From the NCBI GenBank assembly GCA_045661225.1, contig JAZRFF010000011.1:1-52433 (forward strand): DNA of 52,433 bases, read 5' to 3'. Position 1 is the first letter of the stretch. Each line of letters starts with the position of its first letter. Shown here in pieces: positions 35,709 to 43,873 of the stretch. Under the pieces are notes generated by a model, which worked only from the letters and a program-made list of their open reading frames with translations, did not search any database and was not told the DNA's origin. The DNA is from HGM04593 sp045661225. GTDB lineage: Bacteria; Bacteroidota; Bacteroidia; Bacteroidales; Bacteroidaceae. The position numbers were made by a program, and so were the translations under genes.

Positions 35709-36356
35709 ATGGAAACCAACATTATTGTAATACTCGCTTGTTTTGGAGTAGTTATTGGATTTAAAAAAAATAATGAGGCAGTGATTAAAAAATATCCTGA
35801 AATAATAAATCACTTCGATAGTAAAAAAGAGATTGCTTATCTTAATCTTCCTTTATTAACATTAATGTTATGCTTTCTTCTTTATTATATGTGTGATGAA
35901 TTTATGGATAATTATATCATGGCTTTAGATAAATTTAGATATGCTTCGACATATACACCCTATTTGGGCAGTTCTGTTGATGCTGCTGTGCGATTTGCAC
36001 AAGAGAATGGCTATATGTCTGACGAATTGGTTGCACGCTCACCAGAGATGGAAACTGCAATTGTGCATAACGGAATAGCAAAGATTGTTGCATACATAAG
36101 TTTTGTGTTATGCGCTTTGTGGATTTTCGGAATAAAGCAACTTGTTTGGGATGGTAAAGACAAAAGAAATTTAATAAAATTTTCCTCTATAACAACTTTT
36201 GTGGCATTGACCATAGGTTTTTATTACGTATTCCCTAGCCAGGAAAAGTATCTCTTTATAATACCTTCAATATTTATTGTGCTACCTATTGCATTCTTTA
36301 TTTATAAATATAATAAAGCATATAAGAAGTTGTGTATTTTTTTAGGTTATGTGTAA
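35709..36356 (+). CDS. Membrane protein with about five hydrophobic segments (215 aa)
   Basis: A 215-residue protein with hydrophobic segments near residues 4-18, 45-65, 120-142, 155-175 and 178-198 (for example LPLLTLMLCFLLYYMC and YLFIIPSIFIVLPIAFFIY). The loop between the second and third segments (about 50 residues) is polar and probably periplasmic. No known family was recognised. It lies 26 bp after the secreted-protein gene and 10 bp before the LRR gene, so the three are probably an operon. Confidence 0.65.
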   Translation: METNIIVILACFGVVIGFKKNNEAVIKKYPEIINHFDSKKEIAYLNLPLLTLMLCFLLYYMCDEFMDNYIMALDKFRYASTYTPYLGSSVDAAVRFAQENGYMSDELVARSPEMETAIVHNGIAKIVAYISFVLCALWIFGIKQLVWDGKDKRNLIKFSSITTFVALTIGFYYVFPSQEKYLFIIPSIFIVLPIAFFIYKYNKAYKKLCIFLGYV

Positions 36357-36366
36357 ATTATGAAGT

Positions 36367-38916
36367 ATGAAAACAAATCTTATTAAAACTATTTTCGCAG
36401 CACTATCCTTACTTTGTGCTACAACGGCGAAGTCCTATGATTTTATATATGATTATATGTTGTATAATATAACATCGCATAATACTGTTGAACTTACATC
36501 TGATAAAATGTTTGTTCCGTATAAAGGGAATATCGTAATCCCAGCAACAGTGAAATATCAAGGAAGTTTGTATCATGTTACAGGTATTGGTGATGGTGCT
36601 TTTGAAGATGCAACGAAATTAACGAGTGTAAAAATACCTAATAGTGTAAAATACATTGGTAATGCAGCATTTTCGTGTTGTACCCTACTTTCAGATATAA
36701 TAATTCCCAATAGCGTTACGCATATTGGTTATGGAGCTTTTGATTGTTGCTATAAACTTAAAAAAATAAAAATTCCTAATATTAAAACCATTAACTATGG
36801 GACATTTAATGGTTGCCATAGTCTTACCCATATTATAATTCCTAATAGCGTTACAAGTATTGGAGAAAAAGCATTTTGGGGATGCCGTAGTCTTAAAAAC
36901 GTTGTTATCCCTAATAGTGTCACTAATATTGGTAAAAGTGCTTTCAGTGGTTGCACAAGTCTTAACAGCATAAAAATTTCCAACAATGTAACAAGTATTG
37001 AATTTGAAACATTCTTGGGTTGTAGCAGTCTAAGAAGCATTGAAATACCCAATAGTATTACAAGGATCGAGAACAACGCATTTAATGGTTGCGATTCGTT
37101 AAAAAAAATACACTTTGAAGATGGTATAAATCCATTATCTTTAGGGTATTCTTTTTGGGGTTGGCATATAAAAGAAGGGGGATTGTTCTCACATAGTCCA
37201 TTAGAAATAATATATTTAGGTCGTAATATCTCTTATGACGAGTTTCCTCCGTTTCATGGCAAAGAAACTTTAACAATGCTTACTATTGGTAAAAATGTTA
37301 CAAATATTGTTGAAAATACATTTGATGGCTGTGTTAATTTAAAAACAATATTAAACTATTCTGATATTCCCATAAATATAGAAGGAGTAAACTCCAAAAT
37401 TATAAATGCACAGAATGGTGTAGTTGATGGTGATTTTATTTTTTCAACAGTAGATGAAAAGCATACTTTAGTTGCATACTTAGGCGATAATACAGAAATT
37501 GCTCTACCCAATAATTGCAAAGGAAAGAATTATTCTATTGGTGAAAATTTATTTAATAACAATACAAAAATTACAAGTGTAACTATACCTAATAGCGTAA
37601 CAAACATTGGGAAAAGCGCGTTCTCTGGTTGTATAAATCTTACTAGTATTGAAATTCCTAATAATGTAACGAATATTGGAGAATGTGCGTTTGCAAACTG
37701 TACAAGACTTACAAAAATTGTGCTTCCTAACAGCGTAACAAATGTTGGGAAAAGTGCGTTTTCTAGTTGTATAAATCTTGCTAATATCAAAATTCCAAAT
37801 AGTATAACAATTATAGAGGATAGCACGTTTTGTGACTGTAAAAATCTTACTAGTATCGAAATCCCCAATAATGTAACGAGCATTGGAGAATGTGCGTTCG
37901 CTTATTGTACAGGACTTACAAGTATAACTATACCTAATGGCATAACAAGCATTGGAGGTGGTGCGTTTGCTAGTTGTACAAGACTTACCAGTATTGAAAT
38001 TCCCAACAGCATAATGAGTATTGAGAAAAATACTTTTGCACTCTGCTCTTGTCTTATAGACATTGTTATACCCAACAAGGTAACAAGCATTGGAGAAAGT
38101 GCGTTCGCTGGTTGCATTGGGCTTACAAGTATTGAAATCCCTAATAGCGTAACAAGCATTGGAGGTAGTGCGTTCTCTGGTTGCTCCGGTCTTACAAGCA
38201 TTACAATCCCAAGCAGCGTTACTAGCATTGGAGATTATGCGTTCTATGGTTGTGCTGGAGTCAAAAGCATTACAATTCCCGAAAATGTTAAATTTATAGG
38301 AACAAAAGCTTTTGGTGAAGTAGAGAACATTCTGTTGAACTGCAAAAGTATTGAGAGTTGGTTTAGTAATTCGTCAATTAAGGAGGTGATAATTGGAGAA
38401 AATGTTAAAAATATAGGAAATCGAGCCTTCGCTGACTGTAACGCTATTACGAGCATTACAATCCCTAAGAATGTTGTATTTATTGGGGATGGAGCATTTG
38501 CTCATTGCACTAATCTTACAAGCATTACTATAGATAATGGTGTTACAAGTATTGGGGAAACGGCGTTTTGTGGTTGTACAGCCTTAAAAAGCATTGAAAT
38601 CCCTGGCAGTATTAAAAATATAGCAAATCGAGCTTTTGCTGGCTGTAACGCTATTACAAGCATTACAATAAATAACGGTGTTACAAGTATTGGGGAAACG
38701 GCGTTTTATGGTTGCGTAGCTTTGAAAAATATTGAAATCCCTAGCAGTGTTAAAAATATAGGAAATCGAGCTTTCGCTGGCTGTAAAAATCTTGCAAAGA
38801 TAAGTATGGGTAATGCTGTTGAGTTTATTGGCTATAATGCTTTTTCAGAAACAGCTTGGTACAAAAATCAACAAAATGCAGGTTTGATATATTTAAATAA
38901 GGCAGTTATATACTAA
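36367..38916 (+). CDS. BspA-like leucine-rich repeat protein (849 aa)
   Basis: Signal peptide (MKTNLIKTIFAALSLLCATTAKS), then about 30 copies of the 23-residue LRR_5 unit, typically LTSIEIPNNVTNIGECAFANC. The repeats are very similar to each other at DNA level, so copy number may change by recombination. Residues about 250-310 and 330-390 are less regular. The protein stops directly after WYKNQQNAGLIYLNKAVIY, a segment that in relatives is normally followed by further repeats, and it lacks a C-terminal sorting tail. A matching downstream piece is found at 41688-41966, beyond an insertion sequence, so this gene may have lost its end. Probable surface or periplasmic binding protein; ligand unknown. 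Confidence 0.85.
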   Translation: MKTNLIKTIFAALSLLCATTAKSYDFIYDYMLYNITSHNTVELTSDKMFVPYKGNIVIPATVKYQGSLYHVTGIGDGAFEDATKLTSVKIPNSVKYIGNAAFSCCTLLSDIIIPNSVTHIGYGAFDCCYKLKKIKIPNIKTINYGTFNGCHSLTHIIIPNSVTSIGEKAFWGCRSLKNVVIPNSVTNIGKSAFSGCTSLNSIKISNNVTSIEFETFLGCSSLRSIEIPNSITRIENNAFNGCDSLKKIHFEDGINPLSLGYSFWGWHIKEGGLFSHSPLEIIYLGRNISYDEFPPFHGKETLTMLTIGKNVTNIVENTFDGCVNLKTILNYSDIPINIEGVNSKIINAQNGVVDGDFIFSTVDEKHTLVAYLGDNTEIALPNNCKGKNYSIGENLFNNNTKITSVTIPNSVTNIGKSAFSGCINLTSIEIPNNVTNIGECAFANCTRLTKIVLPNSVTNVGKSAFSSCINLANIKIPNSITIIEDSTFCDCKNLTSIEIPNNVTSIGECAFAYCTGLTSITIPNGITSIGGGAFASCTRLTSIEIPNSIMSIEKNTFALCSCLIDIVIPNKVTSIGESAFAGCIGLTSIEIPNSVTSIGGSAFSGCSGLTSITIPSSVTSIGDYAFYGCAGVKSITIPENVKFIGTKAFGEVENILLNCKSIESWFSNSSIKEVIIGENVKNIGNRAFADCNAITSITIPKNVVFIGDGAFAHCTNLTSITIDNGVTSIGETAFCGCTALKSIEIPGSIKNIANRAFAGCNAITSITINNGVTSIGETAFYGCVALKNIEIPSSVKNIGNRAFAGCKNLAKISMGNAVEFIGYNAFSETAWYKNQQNAGLIYLNKAVIY

Positions 38917-38928
38917 ATAACACAAATT

Positions 38929-39141
38929 AAAGTCGCGCACTTGGTAGGATTAACCGCGCTTAACGGTAATGCGAACCTTTGTGCGGGTTGTTACCCTAAC
39001 GCTGGTCTTAACGCGAGTAATAATTTTACTCATAGTTACCTCCTTTTTTAAAGTACAGACAACCATAACCCTGTCTGCGTGAGCCAACTTGCAATAAATC
39101 TCACGAAGAACAAGAAAGGTTGAAAGCCAAGTGCGCGACTT
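38929..39141. repeat. 15-bp inverted repeats framing a tiny gene
   Basis: AAGTCGCGCACTTGG (38929-38943) and its exact reverse complement (39127-39141) enclose about 180 bp that hold the 27-codon gene on the reverse strand. The unit could be a small mobile element or could form a long-range hairpin in the transcript. Confidence 0.7.
38950..39033 (-). CDS. Tiny basic protein with a strong Shine-Dalgarno (27 aa)
   Basis: Reading on the reverse strand, AAAAAAGGAGGTAACT stands just before an ATG, the best Shine-Dalgarno sequence in the window and unusual for Bacteroidales. It starts a 27-residue protein (MSKIITRVKT at its start, RITVKRG at its end) made almost only of Lys, Arg, Thr, Val and Ile, with an internal repeated look (RVKTSVRV, RTKVRITV). 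A longer frame upstream is unlikely because the ribosome site is placed for this ATG. It lies between the LRR gene and the insertion sequence, framed by inverted repeats. Function unknown; nucleic-acid binding would fit the charge. Confidence 0.55.
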   Translation of the reverse strand: MSKIITRVKTSVRVTTRTKVRITVKRG

Positions 39142-39285
39142 GTTTGTTACAAATATAGCGAAAAATATTGCACGATATTTTGTATTGTGCAAAATAATTG
39201 AAAAACAATAAAAAGAGTTCTTTGAAATATTTTGTTATCTCGTTTATAATTACTATCTTGGCACTAAACCAAAACGATAGTGGCT

Positions 39286-40188
39286 ATGAGCAAGGGTAAT
39301 GGTTTTCTTTCATTCGCAAGCACATTCCCAACCGAGCAAAGCTGTATCGAATATTACGAGCAGATAAGGTGGAATGGTAAAGTTGTTTCTCCATTTGACG
39401 AAACAGCAAAAGTCTATAAGTGTAAGAACGGCAAGTATCGCTGTGCGAACACAGGAAAGTATTTCGATGTAAAGACCGGCACTATTTTTGCTCATACAAA
39501 ATTGCCATTAAGATATTGGTTCTATGCAATGTTCTTGTTCTTATCTCATAAAAGAGGAGTTTCATCCTGTCAATTAGCTCGGGATTTAGGTGTTACGCAA
39601 AAAACAGCGTGGAATATGTTACATAAGATACGCGAATATATGGACTGCGAGAACGACCACCAATTAAGCGCAGAAGTTGAGATTGATGAAACATTCGTAG
39701 GAGGAAAGAATAAGAATAGGCATAAAGATAAGAAGGTCGAAAAGTGTCAAGGGCGCAGCTTTAAGGATAAAGTGCCTGTATTCGGAATGTATCAACGTGG
39801 TGGCAATATTGTTGCAAAAGTTGTCCCAGACACCAAAGCAAAAACGCTAACCCCGTTATTAGAGCAATATGTTTCAACTGAAAGTAGGGTTTTTACTGAT
39901 GGTTGGGAGTATGGCGATATTGACCGCAGATACGAGCAGTTATCTGTTGACCACGGTGCAGGTTTCTATGGCACATTTTATATAAACGCGGAAGGTGAAT
40001 ATATAGTCATCTGTACCAACGGTATTGAATGCGCTTGGTCGCACTTGAAACGTACAATTTTAGGAACGTATTACAAGGTTAGTAAAAAGTATCTACAGCG
40101 ATATGTGGATGAATTTACTTTCCGATTTAATACGCGAAATATTGGAGATTTCCAGAGATTTGAGTTACTTTTGCGCAATGTCGCTTGA
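39286..40188 (+). CDS. IS1595-family (ISXO2-like) transposase
   Basis: A 300-residue transposase. The N-terminal part (residues about 15-60) is a zinc-ribbon-like domain with CKNGKYRCANTGKYF; then an HTH (GVSSCQLARDLGVTQKTAWNMLHKIREYM, about 90-118). The DDE-type catalytic core follows: first acidic residues in AEVEIDETFVGGK, second aspartate in VFTDGWEYGD, and the last motif in NGIECAWSHLKR. The ISXO2 (IS1595) family cuts and pastes DNA with 8-bp target duplications. The ATG at 39286 is preferred over a GTG two codons upstream. The gene appears intact. Confidence 0.9.
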   Translation: MSKGNGFLSFASTFPTEQSCIEYYEQIRWNGKVVSPFDETAKVYKCKNGKYRCANTGKYFDVKTGTIFAHTKLPLRYWFYAMFLFLSHKRGVSSCQLARDLGVTQKTAWNMLHKIREYMDCENDHQLSAEVEIDETFVGGKNKNRHKDKKVEKCQGRSFKDKVPVFGMYQRGGNIVAKVVPDTKAKTLTPLLEQYVSTESRVFTDGWEYGDIDRRYEQLSVDHGAGFYGTFYINAEGEYIVICTNGIECAWSHLKRTILGTYYKVSKKYLQRYVDEFTFRFNTRNIGDFQRFELLLRNVA

Positions 40189-40190
40189 TT

Positions 40191-40340
40191 ATGGCAAAGA
40201 AAGTTCACAAAGTAAGTTCTTCTACCGGCAAGTTGCCGACTACTCGAATACCGAAAGTAAGTAAAACGGAGTTCGATAAAATGTTGCGTGCAACTATTAA
40301 GCCAACAAAGGGGAAAGGGAAAATCCGAGGGGGTGAGTAG
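40191..40340 (+). CDS. Small basic passenger protein of the insertion sequence (49 aa)
   Basis: An ATG two bases after the transposase stop opens a 49-residue frame (MAKKVHKVSSSTGKLPTTRI at the start, KGKGKIRGGE at the end). It is rich in Lys, Arg, Ser and Thr, with no membrane or signal sequence. The close coupling to the transposase (2-bp gap) argues that it is translated. It may help transposition by binding DNA, or it may have another role; nothing is known to me. Confidence 0.6.
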   Translation: MAKKVHKVSSSTGKLPTTRIPKVSKTEFDKMLRATIKPTKGKGKIRGGE

Positions 40341-40592
40341 GCTCTAACTATTACATATTATGCCACTTTCTTGCGTAACGAGCCCCAACTCGCACGACAA
40401 TACTCACAGACAAATTCTAAACGTCCAAAACGAATGCGTGTGTACGCATTAACGTGGACGGGTTTATCGCCCCCACAATAGAGGTGATTACCAAAAAACG
40501 CTTTGTCTCTCATTATTTTTATAAATCATTTAAAGTTTTGCAAAGACACTGGTTTTTGATATAGACCTCAACCCCTCGGATTTATTTGTAAA

Positions 40593-40622
40593 AAAAGCAT
40601 CTACTTGGGGTTAGATGCTTTT
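40593..40622 (+). terminator. Terminator within the insertion sequence
   Basis: AAAAGCATCTA, loop CTTGGGGT, TAGATGCTTTT (stem 40595-40603 with 40612-40620 plus flanking A/T pairs). Confidence 0.7.
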
Positions 40623-40766
40623 AGAAATGAAAGACAATTGTCTTAAACTTTAAATGATACTGCAAAAGTAATACATTATTTTGCACAATGCAAACTTTTT
40701 ACTAACTTTGTTGCAAGATATTGGCAAAATAGCAATATCGTTTGATGGCATTTAGGCTATTGTATT

Positions 40767-40879
40767 CACGGTAAAACGACCAAATTTATACTACGAACAT
40801 ACAATAGGCACGATAAATGCCCGCGCTCTATGCGTGGGTGTGCTTATGTTCGTATGGGTGCTTGGTCGTACCTTCCGTG
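40767..40879 (+). ncRNA. 113-nt nested hairpin, candidate structured RNA
   Basis: Three stems nest on one axis: CACGG/CCGTG (40767-40771 with 40875-40879), ACGACCAA/TTGGTCGT (40776-40783 with 40862-40869) and TACGAACATA/TATGTTCGTA (40792-40801 with 40845-40854), and a smaller top stem CCC.CGC/GCG.GGG. About 15 nt later comes a T-run (40898-40906). The stretch holds no gene and lies about 100 bp before the secreted-protein gene. It could be a small RNA, a leader, or DNA that forms a cruciform as part of a mobile element. Confidence 0.45.
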
Positions 40880-40979
40880 AGTAAGTACGCCCGCGTTTCT
40901 TTTTTTTGAGTTAAACGGTTGCCATCTGTGGCAAAGGCATATAGAATGCAAAATATGTTTAACTTAAAAATCAAAGATT

Positions 40980-41498
40980 ATGAAAAAGATTTTCGGACTT
41001 CTATTGGTGTTTGCAATGCTTTCATCAACAAGTGTTTTTGCTCAAAAGATTTCAACAAAAGAGGTGGATAAATTTACAGGTGTTGAAACTTGGGAAACCT
41101 CATCAGAAACAATGTATTCTGGATATTTTGTTGGTTATCTCACAAATCAATTCAAATTTAGGATTAGACGTGTAGGGGATAATACATATTCTATGCCGGC
41201 TAAACTTATGCTGCAAAATATCTTCAAATTTACAGAAGATTCTAATGTTACATTATTACTTGAAAATAAAGAAACGGTAAAATTAGAAACGATATATATG
41301 GGTGTTGCAAAGGTGACTGCAAACTATAAGGCGTATGAATTTAATACAGTTTTTCAAATAACTGAAAGCGATGTTGAAAAACTTAAAAATTATGATGTAA
41401 CTGATATAAGAATTTCTTATTTCGGAGGACATTATGATAGAGAACTTAAAAAAAATAAAAGAGGTCTTATTAAGAATATGTTCAAATTGTTTGAATAG
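40980..41498 (+). CDS. Small secreted protein (172 aa)
   Basis: A clear signal peptide (MKKIFGLLLVFAMLSSTSVFA, cleavage before QKIS) and about 150 mature residues of mixed beta/alpha character (SGYFVGYLTNQFKFRIRRVGDNTYS; LMLQNIFKFTEDSNVTLLLENKETVKLETIYMG region). The C-terminus is very basic (RELKKNKRGLIKNMFKLFE). No family recognised. It may be a distant analogue of the secreted protein at 35086, with which it shares size and context but no clear sequence. The ATG follows an A-rich stretch typical of Bacteroidales starts. Confidence 0.7.
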   Translation: MKKIFGLLLVFAMLSSTSVFAQKISTKEVDKFTGVETWETSSETMYSGYFVGYLTNQFKFRIRRVGDNTYSMPAKLMLQNIFKFTEDSNVTLLLENKETVKLETIYMGVAKVTANYKAYEFNTVFQITESDVEKLKNYDVTDIRISYFGGHYDRELKKNKRGLIKNMFKLFE

Positions 41499-41527
41499 TT
41501 ACAATCACTCTTATAGTAATATCATTT

Positions 41528-41620
41528 ATGGAAGATTTTTTAGGAATGTTAGGCGAAGTAATAGGTGTCATAACTGCGATAGTTTTGTTTATACCAATCG
41601 TTTTTGGTGGTCTTAAATAA
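41528..41620 (+). CDS. Possible 30-aa hydrophobic peptide
   Basis: An ATG at 41528 opens 30 codons that encode one membrane-spanning stretch (IGVITAIVLFIPIVFGG) after a short acidic start (MEDFLGMLGE). It lies 29 bp behind the secreted-protein gene on the same strand. Such single-span micropeptides are common but hard to prove; the hydrophobic profile is the only support. Confidence 0.35.
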   Translation: MEDFLGMLGEVIGVITAIVLFIPIVFGGLK

Positions 41621-41687
41621 TAGCAAAATATAATTGGGGCGCAGATTTTCTGCGCCCTTGATAACAAAATATTTTAGTGTAACTTTG

Positions 41688-41966
41688 TATATAAATACCT
41701 TAAATAATTGGTTAATTGGATATTCCGGAACCAAACCTTTAAGTAAAATCAATATAAACGAAGGAACTGTTGGTGTTGCAAGTGGGGCTTTTGAAAACTC
41801 AAAATCACTTAAAAGCGTAAAAATAAATAAAGAAATGAAATACATCTGCAATAAAGCCTTTGCTAATTGCACATTACTCAAGAGCGTTAAATATCCTAAA
41901 AACAAAGAGAATATAAAAATCGATCCTAACGCTTTTAAAGGTTGTACTTTATTGGTTGATAAATAA
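41688..41966 (+). pseudogene. Remnant of a BspA-like LRR protein (C-terminal piece)
   Basis: About 90 residues of a BspA-type protein without a proper start: LYINTLNNWLIGYSGTKP, then the repeats VASGAFENSKSLKSV and CNKAFANCTLLKSV, ending CTLLVDK. Its first residues line up with the last residues of the 849-aa LRR protein (GLIYLNKAVIY), as if the fragment continued it. It is therefore either the severed end of that gene or the end of a lost paralogue. The only start would be a TTG at 41634. Confidence 0.65.
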
Positions 41967-42009
41967 GACTGTAGCATTACGTTTGTTTAAGACCATGACT
42001 ACAACTTGA

Positions 42010-42292
42010 ATTTTACAATACTTTGAACGCTCGCTCTGCCCAAGGACGCATTTCAAGATAATTGTATTTGACTTTGAGGCGGTGTATATCGGCTCGGTAA
42101 ATATCACAGGTATGGCCTTTGGTATGAAAAGCGACATAACCCTAATTTTGAAGTCGGTATATTTACCGATAGACCTTCACTTGTAAATGCCGCGGCAGAG
42201 TAGTTCGATAGTGTCTGAATGGACTCTTTCTGCAAGAGTTGTGTCTGGAAACGATTTTGTAAGGACCTCATAGTGTGATTATCATGAATTTG
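42010..42292 (+). pseudogene. Decayed phospholipase D-like (HKD) protein gene
   Basis: Translation in one frame from 42010 gives FERSLCPRTHFKIIVFDF and VYIGSVNITG, which fits the HKD motif H-x-K-x4-D-x6-G-S-x-N exactly. After GMKSD the frame shifts by one base and continues as NFEVGIFTDRPSLVNAAAE, stop, FDSV, stop, MDSFCKSCVWKRFC. So the gene has at least one frameshift and two stop codons, and the front half is missing. PLD-type enzymes of this kind are often nucleases or helicase-linked defence proteins; the lost original function cannot be decided. Confidence 0.75.
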
Positions 42293-42347
42293 TAATAAAA
42301 ATTACTCTGTTATAGGTAAGTTTCAGATACAAGTTGTATAGGTTAAG

Positions 42348-42380
42348 CGATGCAGGACTAAACTCTTGCATCGTTTTTTA
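42348..42380 (+). terminator. Terminator after the decayed PLD-like gene
   Basis: CGATGCA, 12-nt loop, TGCATCG, then TTTTTTATTT. Confidence 0.75.
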
Positions 42381-42721
42381 TTTGTATATATCTCGCTCAA
42401 ATCAACAAAACGCAGTCCAATTACGCCCAAGTCCTAATACGTGAAATATAGTAATTGATTTATGTTGATTAAAACATTGTATAACCTGTTTTGTGGTTCA
42501 GAACCGCAAAACGGGCGTTCGGGTTGCGCTTCGGATATTATCAAAGAAAAAAGAATTCATAGTGCTTCTGCCAGAGAAATTCAAAGATGATATTCAGCGA
42601 CTTTAAAGTTGTTGCGGAGTCGATTTATTAAAACTACTGGTCTCGGCATTGAACTGGAATTAAGTGTGTCGTTGAAGAATTGATGTTTATAGTTCGGTGG
42701 CATTGAAAAGGGGAACAAAAA
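42381..42721. other. Degenerate region without intact genes
   Basis: No intact gene. A short frame ends with EFIVLLPEKFKDDIQRL near 42606 and could be the tail of a lost gene. GGTTC/GAACC and GCAAAAC-type small inverted repeats occur near 42490. AT-rich and apparently decaying. Confidence 0.4.
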
Positions 42722-42749
42722 AGAGAGTCGTTCAAATAAACGACTCTCT
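42722..42749 (-). terminator. Terminator of a decayed reverse-strand gene (copy 1)
   Basis: AGAGAGTCGTT / AACGACTCTCT; on the reverse strand it is followed by TTTTTTGTT. A closely similar hairpin stands behind the related fragment at 49091. Confidence 0.75.
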
Positions 42750-42796
42750 GTAAAATATTAAGCTTTAACTAATTACACTGCCTTTGGCTACGCCTT

Positions 42797-42864
42797 GGCG
42801 AGTAATAGCTGCGCTCGTTGCGTGTGAAAATAAATTTTCACTCACTCGCTTGCATATTACTAGC
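42797..42864. repeat. Dispersed palindromic element, copy E (diverged)
   Basis: GCGAGTAATAGCTGCGCTCG, GTGAAAAT-AA-ATTTTCAC at the centre, then CACTCGCTTGCATATTACT. The arms are imperfect inverted repeats. The same sequence is found at 49191-49257, but there on the other side of the shared gene fragment, so it moved separately from it. Confidence 0.65.
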
Positions 42865-43113
42865 TCAATGCACCGGCGATATCCACTGCGATATCCCAAC
42901 TGTGTTGGGCAACCTTATCTTTTTGGAGCACCAACCATTGGGGTTTGTTGCCTTTAGTATGATGCTGTCAACGTAAAACAGGTTCAGTTCCTTTATAATG
43001 TTATTGTATATCGACAGCTGTCATACCAAATGGAGGCGATGCTTGTCATCGGCATTTGCAATAACAGAAAAGCATACGGCTAATATAGTGAGTAGAATAG
43101 TTCTTTTTTTTAT
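42860..43113 (-). pseudogene. Decayed small secreted protein gene (copy 1)
   Basis: On the reverse strand a signal-peptide-like start is still visible (KKRTILLTILAVCFSVIANA, ATA in place of ATG), followed by DDKHRLHLV and a stop. A shifted frame then gives KGNKPQWLVLQKDKVAQHSW and DIAVDIAGALS with a proper stop at 42860-42862. The tail is almost the same as in the fragment at 49091-49192. The gene has lost its start and has a stop and at least one frameshift. Confidence 0.65.
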
Positions 43114-43179
43114 GGCTGTTTTTATTTTAAGCGCGAAGATAAGACTTTATTACCTTATTATAATATATAGTTTTCTTTT

Positions 43180-43791
43180 TTATGATTTTCTATCGGATGG
43201 AGGAATAATCTCAATAATGGTAATTCCATTCGCTTGACCTACAACGTAGCGTGCGCTGCTGTTCTCCATCTCCTCGCCTTGAAGGGTGAAACAGTCCAGG
43301 TACAGTTCTCTTCCTTGCTCTATTTGCAGGCATCGGAAGCTGTCGCCCGGTTTTATACTCGAATTTTTGGTGTGCGTTGCAACAAAGCGGTAGTTTCCAA
43401 TGTATTCCATTTCGCATATTCTGTTTGGTAACCACCCAATCTTTATGCGTGTCCCCTCCTTTAGCGTGTCGCATTTTATGGTCTCTTTATTTTCGAACAG
43501 TTCCGATTCCCTGTTGCTCTCCTTCTGCAGTCTGTTACAAAAATCCTCCCAACAATCAGCACCTGCGTAAGATGAGACTATATCCAGAATGCGTACCGAA
43601 ATGTTGGTTGCATTGCGTGTTGAATAGTTCCATAAACGTTCAAGAGTACTTACAGAAATGTGCTCTTTGCATTTTTGCTCAATATCTTCCGACAGTTTAT
43701 GCAAGCAAGAGTGTGAGGATATTTTCCCAAAAACCTTCTCAACCTCGCAACGCAGAGCCTGAATTTGCGGTATGTTAATGTTTATTCCCAT
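43180..43791 (-). CDS. HTH-like regulator paired with a membrane kinase (copy 2, 203 aa)
   Basis: The same architecture as the protein at 29816: an N-terminal HTH-like half (LRCEVEKVFG, ISVSTLERLWNY, LDIVSSYAGADCWEDFC) and a C-terminal beta-rich half (EGTRIKIGWLPNRICEMEYIGNYRFVA...). The ATG at 43791 is preferred over one nine codons upstream because it leaves room for the divergent promoters. Unlike copy 1 it is transcribed away from its kinase gene, with 82 bp between the two starts. Likely a DNA-binding or signal-relay protein working with the kinase; the C-terminal domain could be the phosphorylated part. Both statements are inference. Confidence 0.75.
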   Translation of the reverse strand: MGININIPQIQALRCEVEKVFGKISSHSCLHKLSEDIEQKCKEHISVSTLERLWNYSTRNATNISVRILDIVSSYAGADCWEDFCNRLQKESNRESELFENKETIKCDTLKEGTRIKIGWLPNRICEMEYIGNYRFVATHTKNSSIKPGDSFRCLQIEQGRELYLDCFTLQGEEMENSSARYVVGQANGITIIEIIPPSDRKS

Positions 43792-43806
43792 CTTTTTAAT
43801 AAATAA

Positions 43807-43837
43807 TTGTCTGGACAAAAATATAACATTATATTTG
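43807..43837 (+). promoter_or_regulatory. Promoter of the second kinase gene, in a divergent region
   Basis: TTG (43807-43809), 20 bp, TATATTTG (43830-43837). The start of transcription would be near 43844 and the leader about 30 nt. On the opposite strand TATTTTTG (43816-43823) could be the -7 box of the divergent gene, so the two promoters overlap and could be controlled together. Confidence 0.65.
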
Positions 43838-43873
43838 AAAAGTGATTCCTATGCGATTTTTATTTTCAACTTC

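Larger units (their letters stand above)
39178..40695 (+). mobile_element. IS1595-family insertion sequence with passenger gene
   Basis: About 1.5 kb with a transposase gene and a small downstream gene. Candidate terminal inverted repeats are 39178-39198 (TTTTGTATTGTGCAAAATAAT) and the reverse complement of 40675-40695, which agree at 19 of 21 positions. No matching 8-bp target duplication was found outside them, so the exact ends are uncertain. The right third is non-coding and contains a hairpin (ACGTCCA...TGGACG near 40420-40461), a terminator and an internal inverted repeat ATCATTTAAAGTTT / AAACTTTAAATGAT. Confidence 0.7.
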
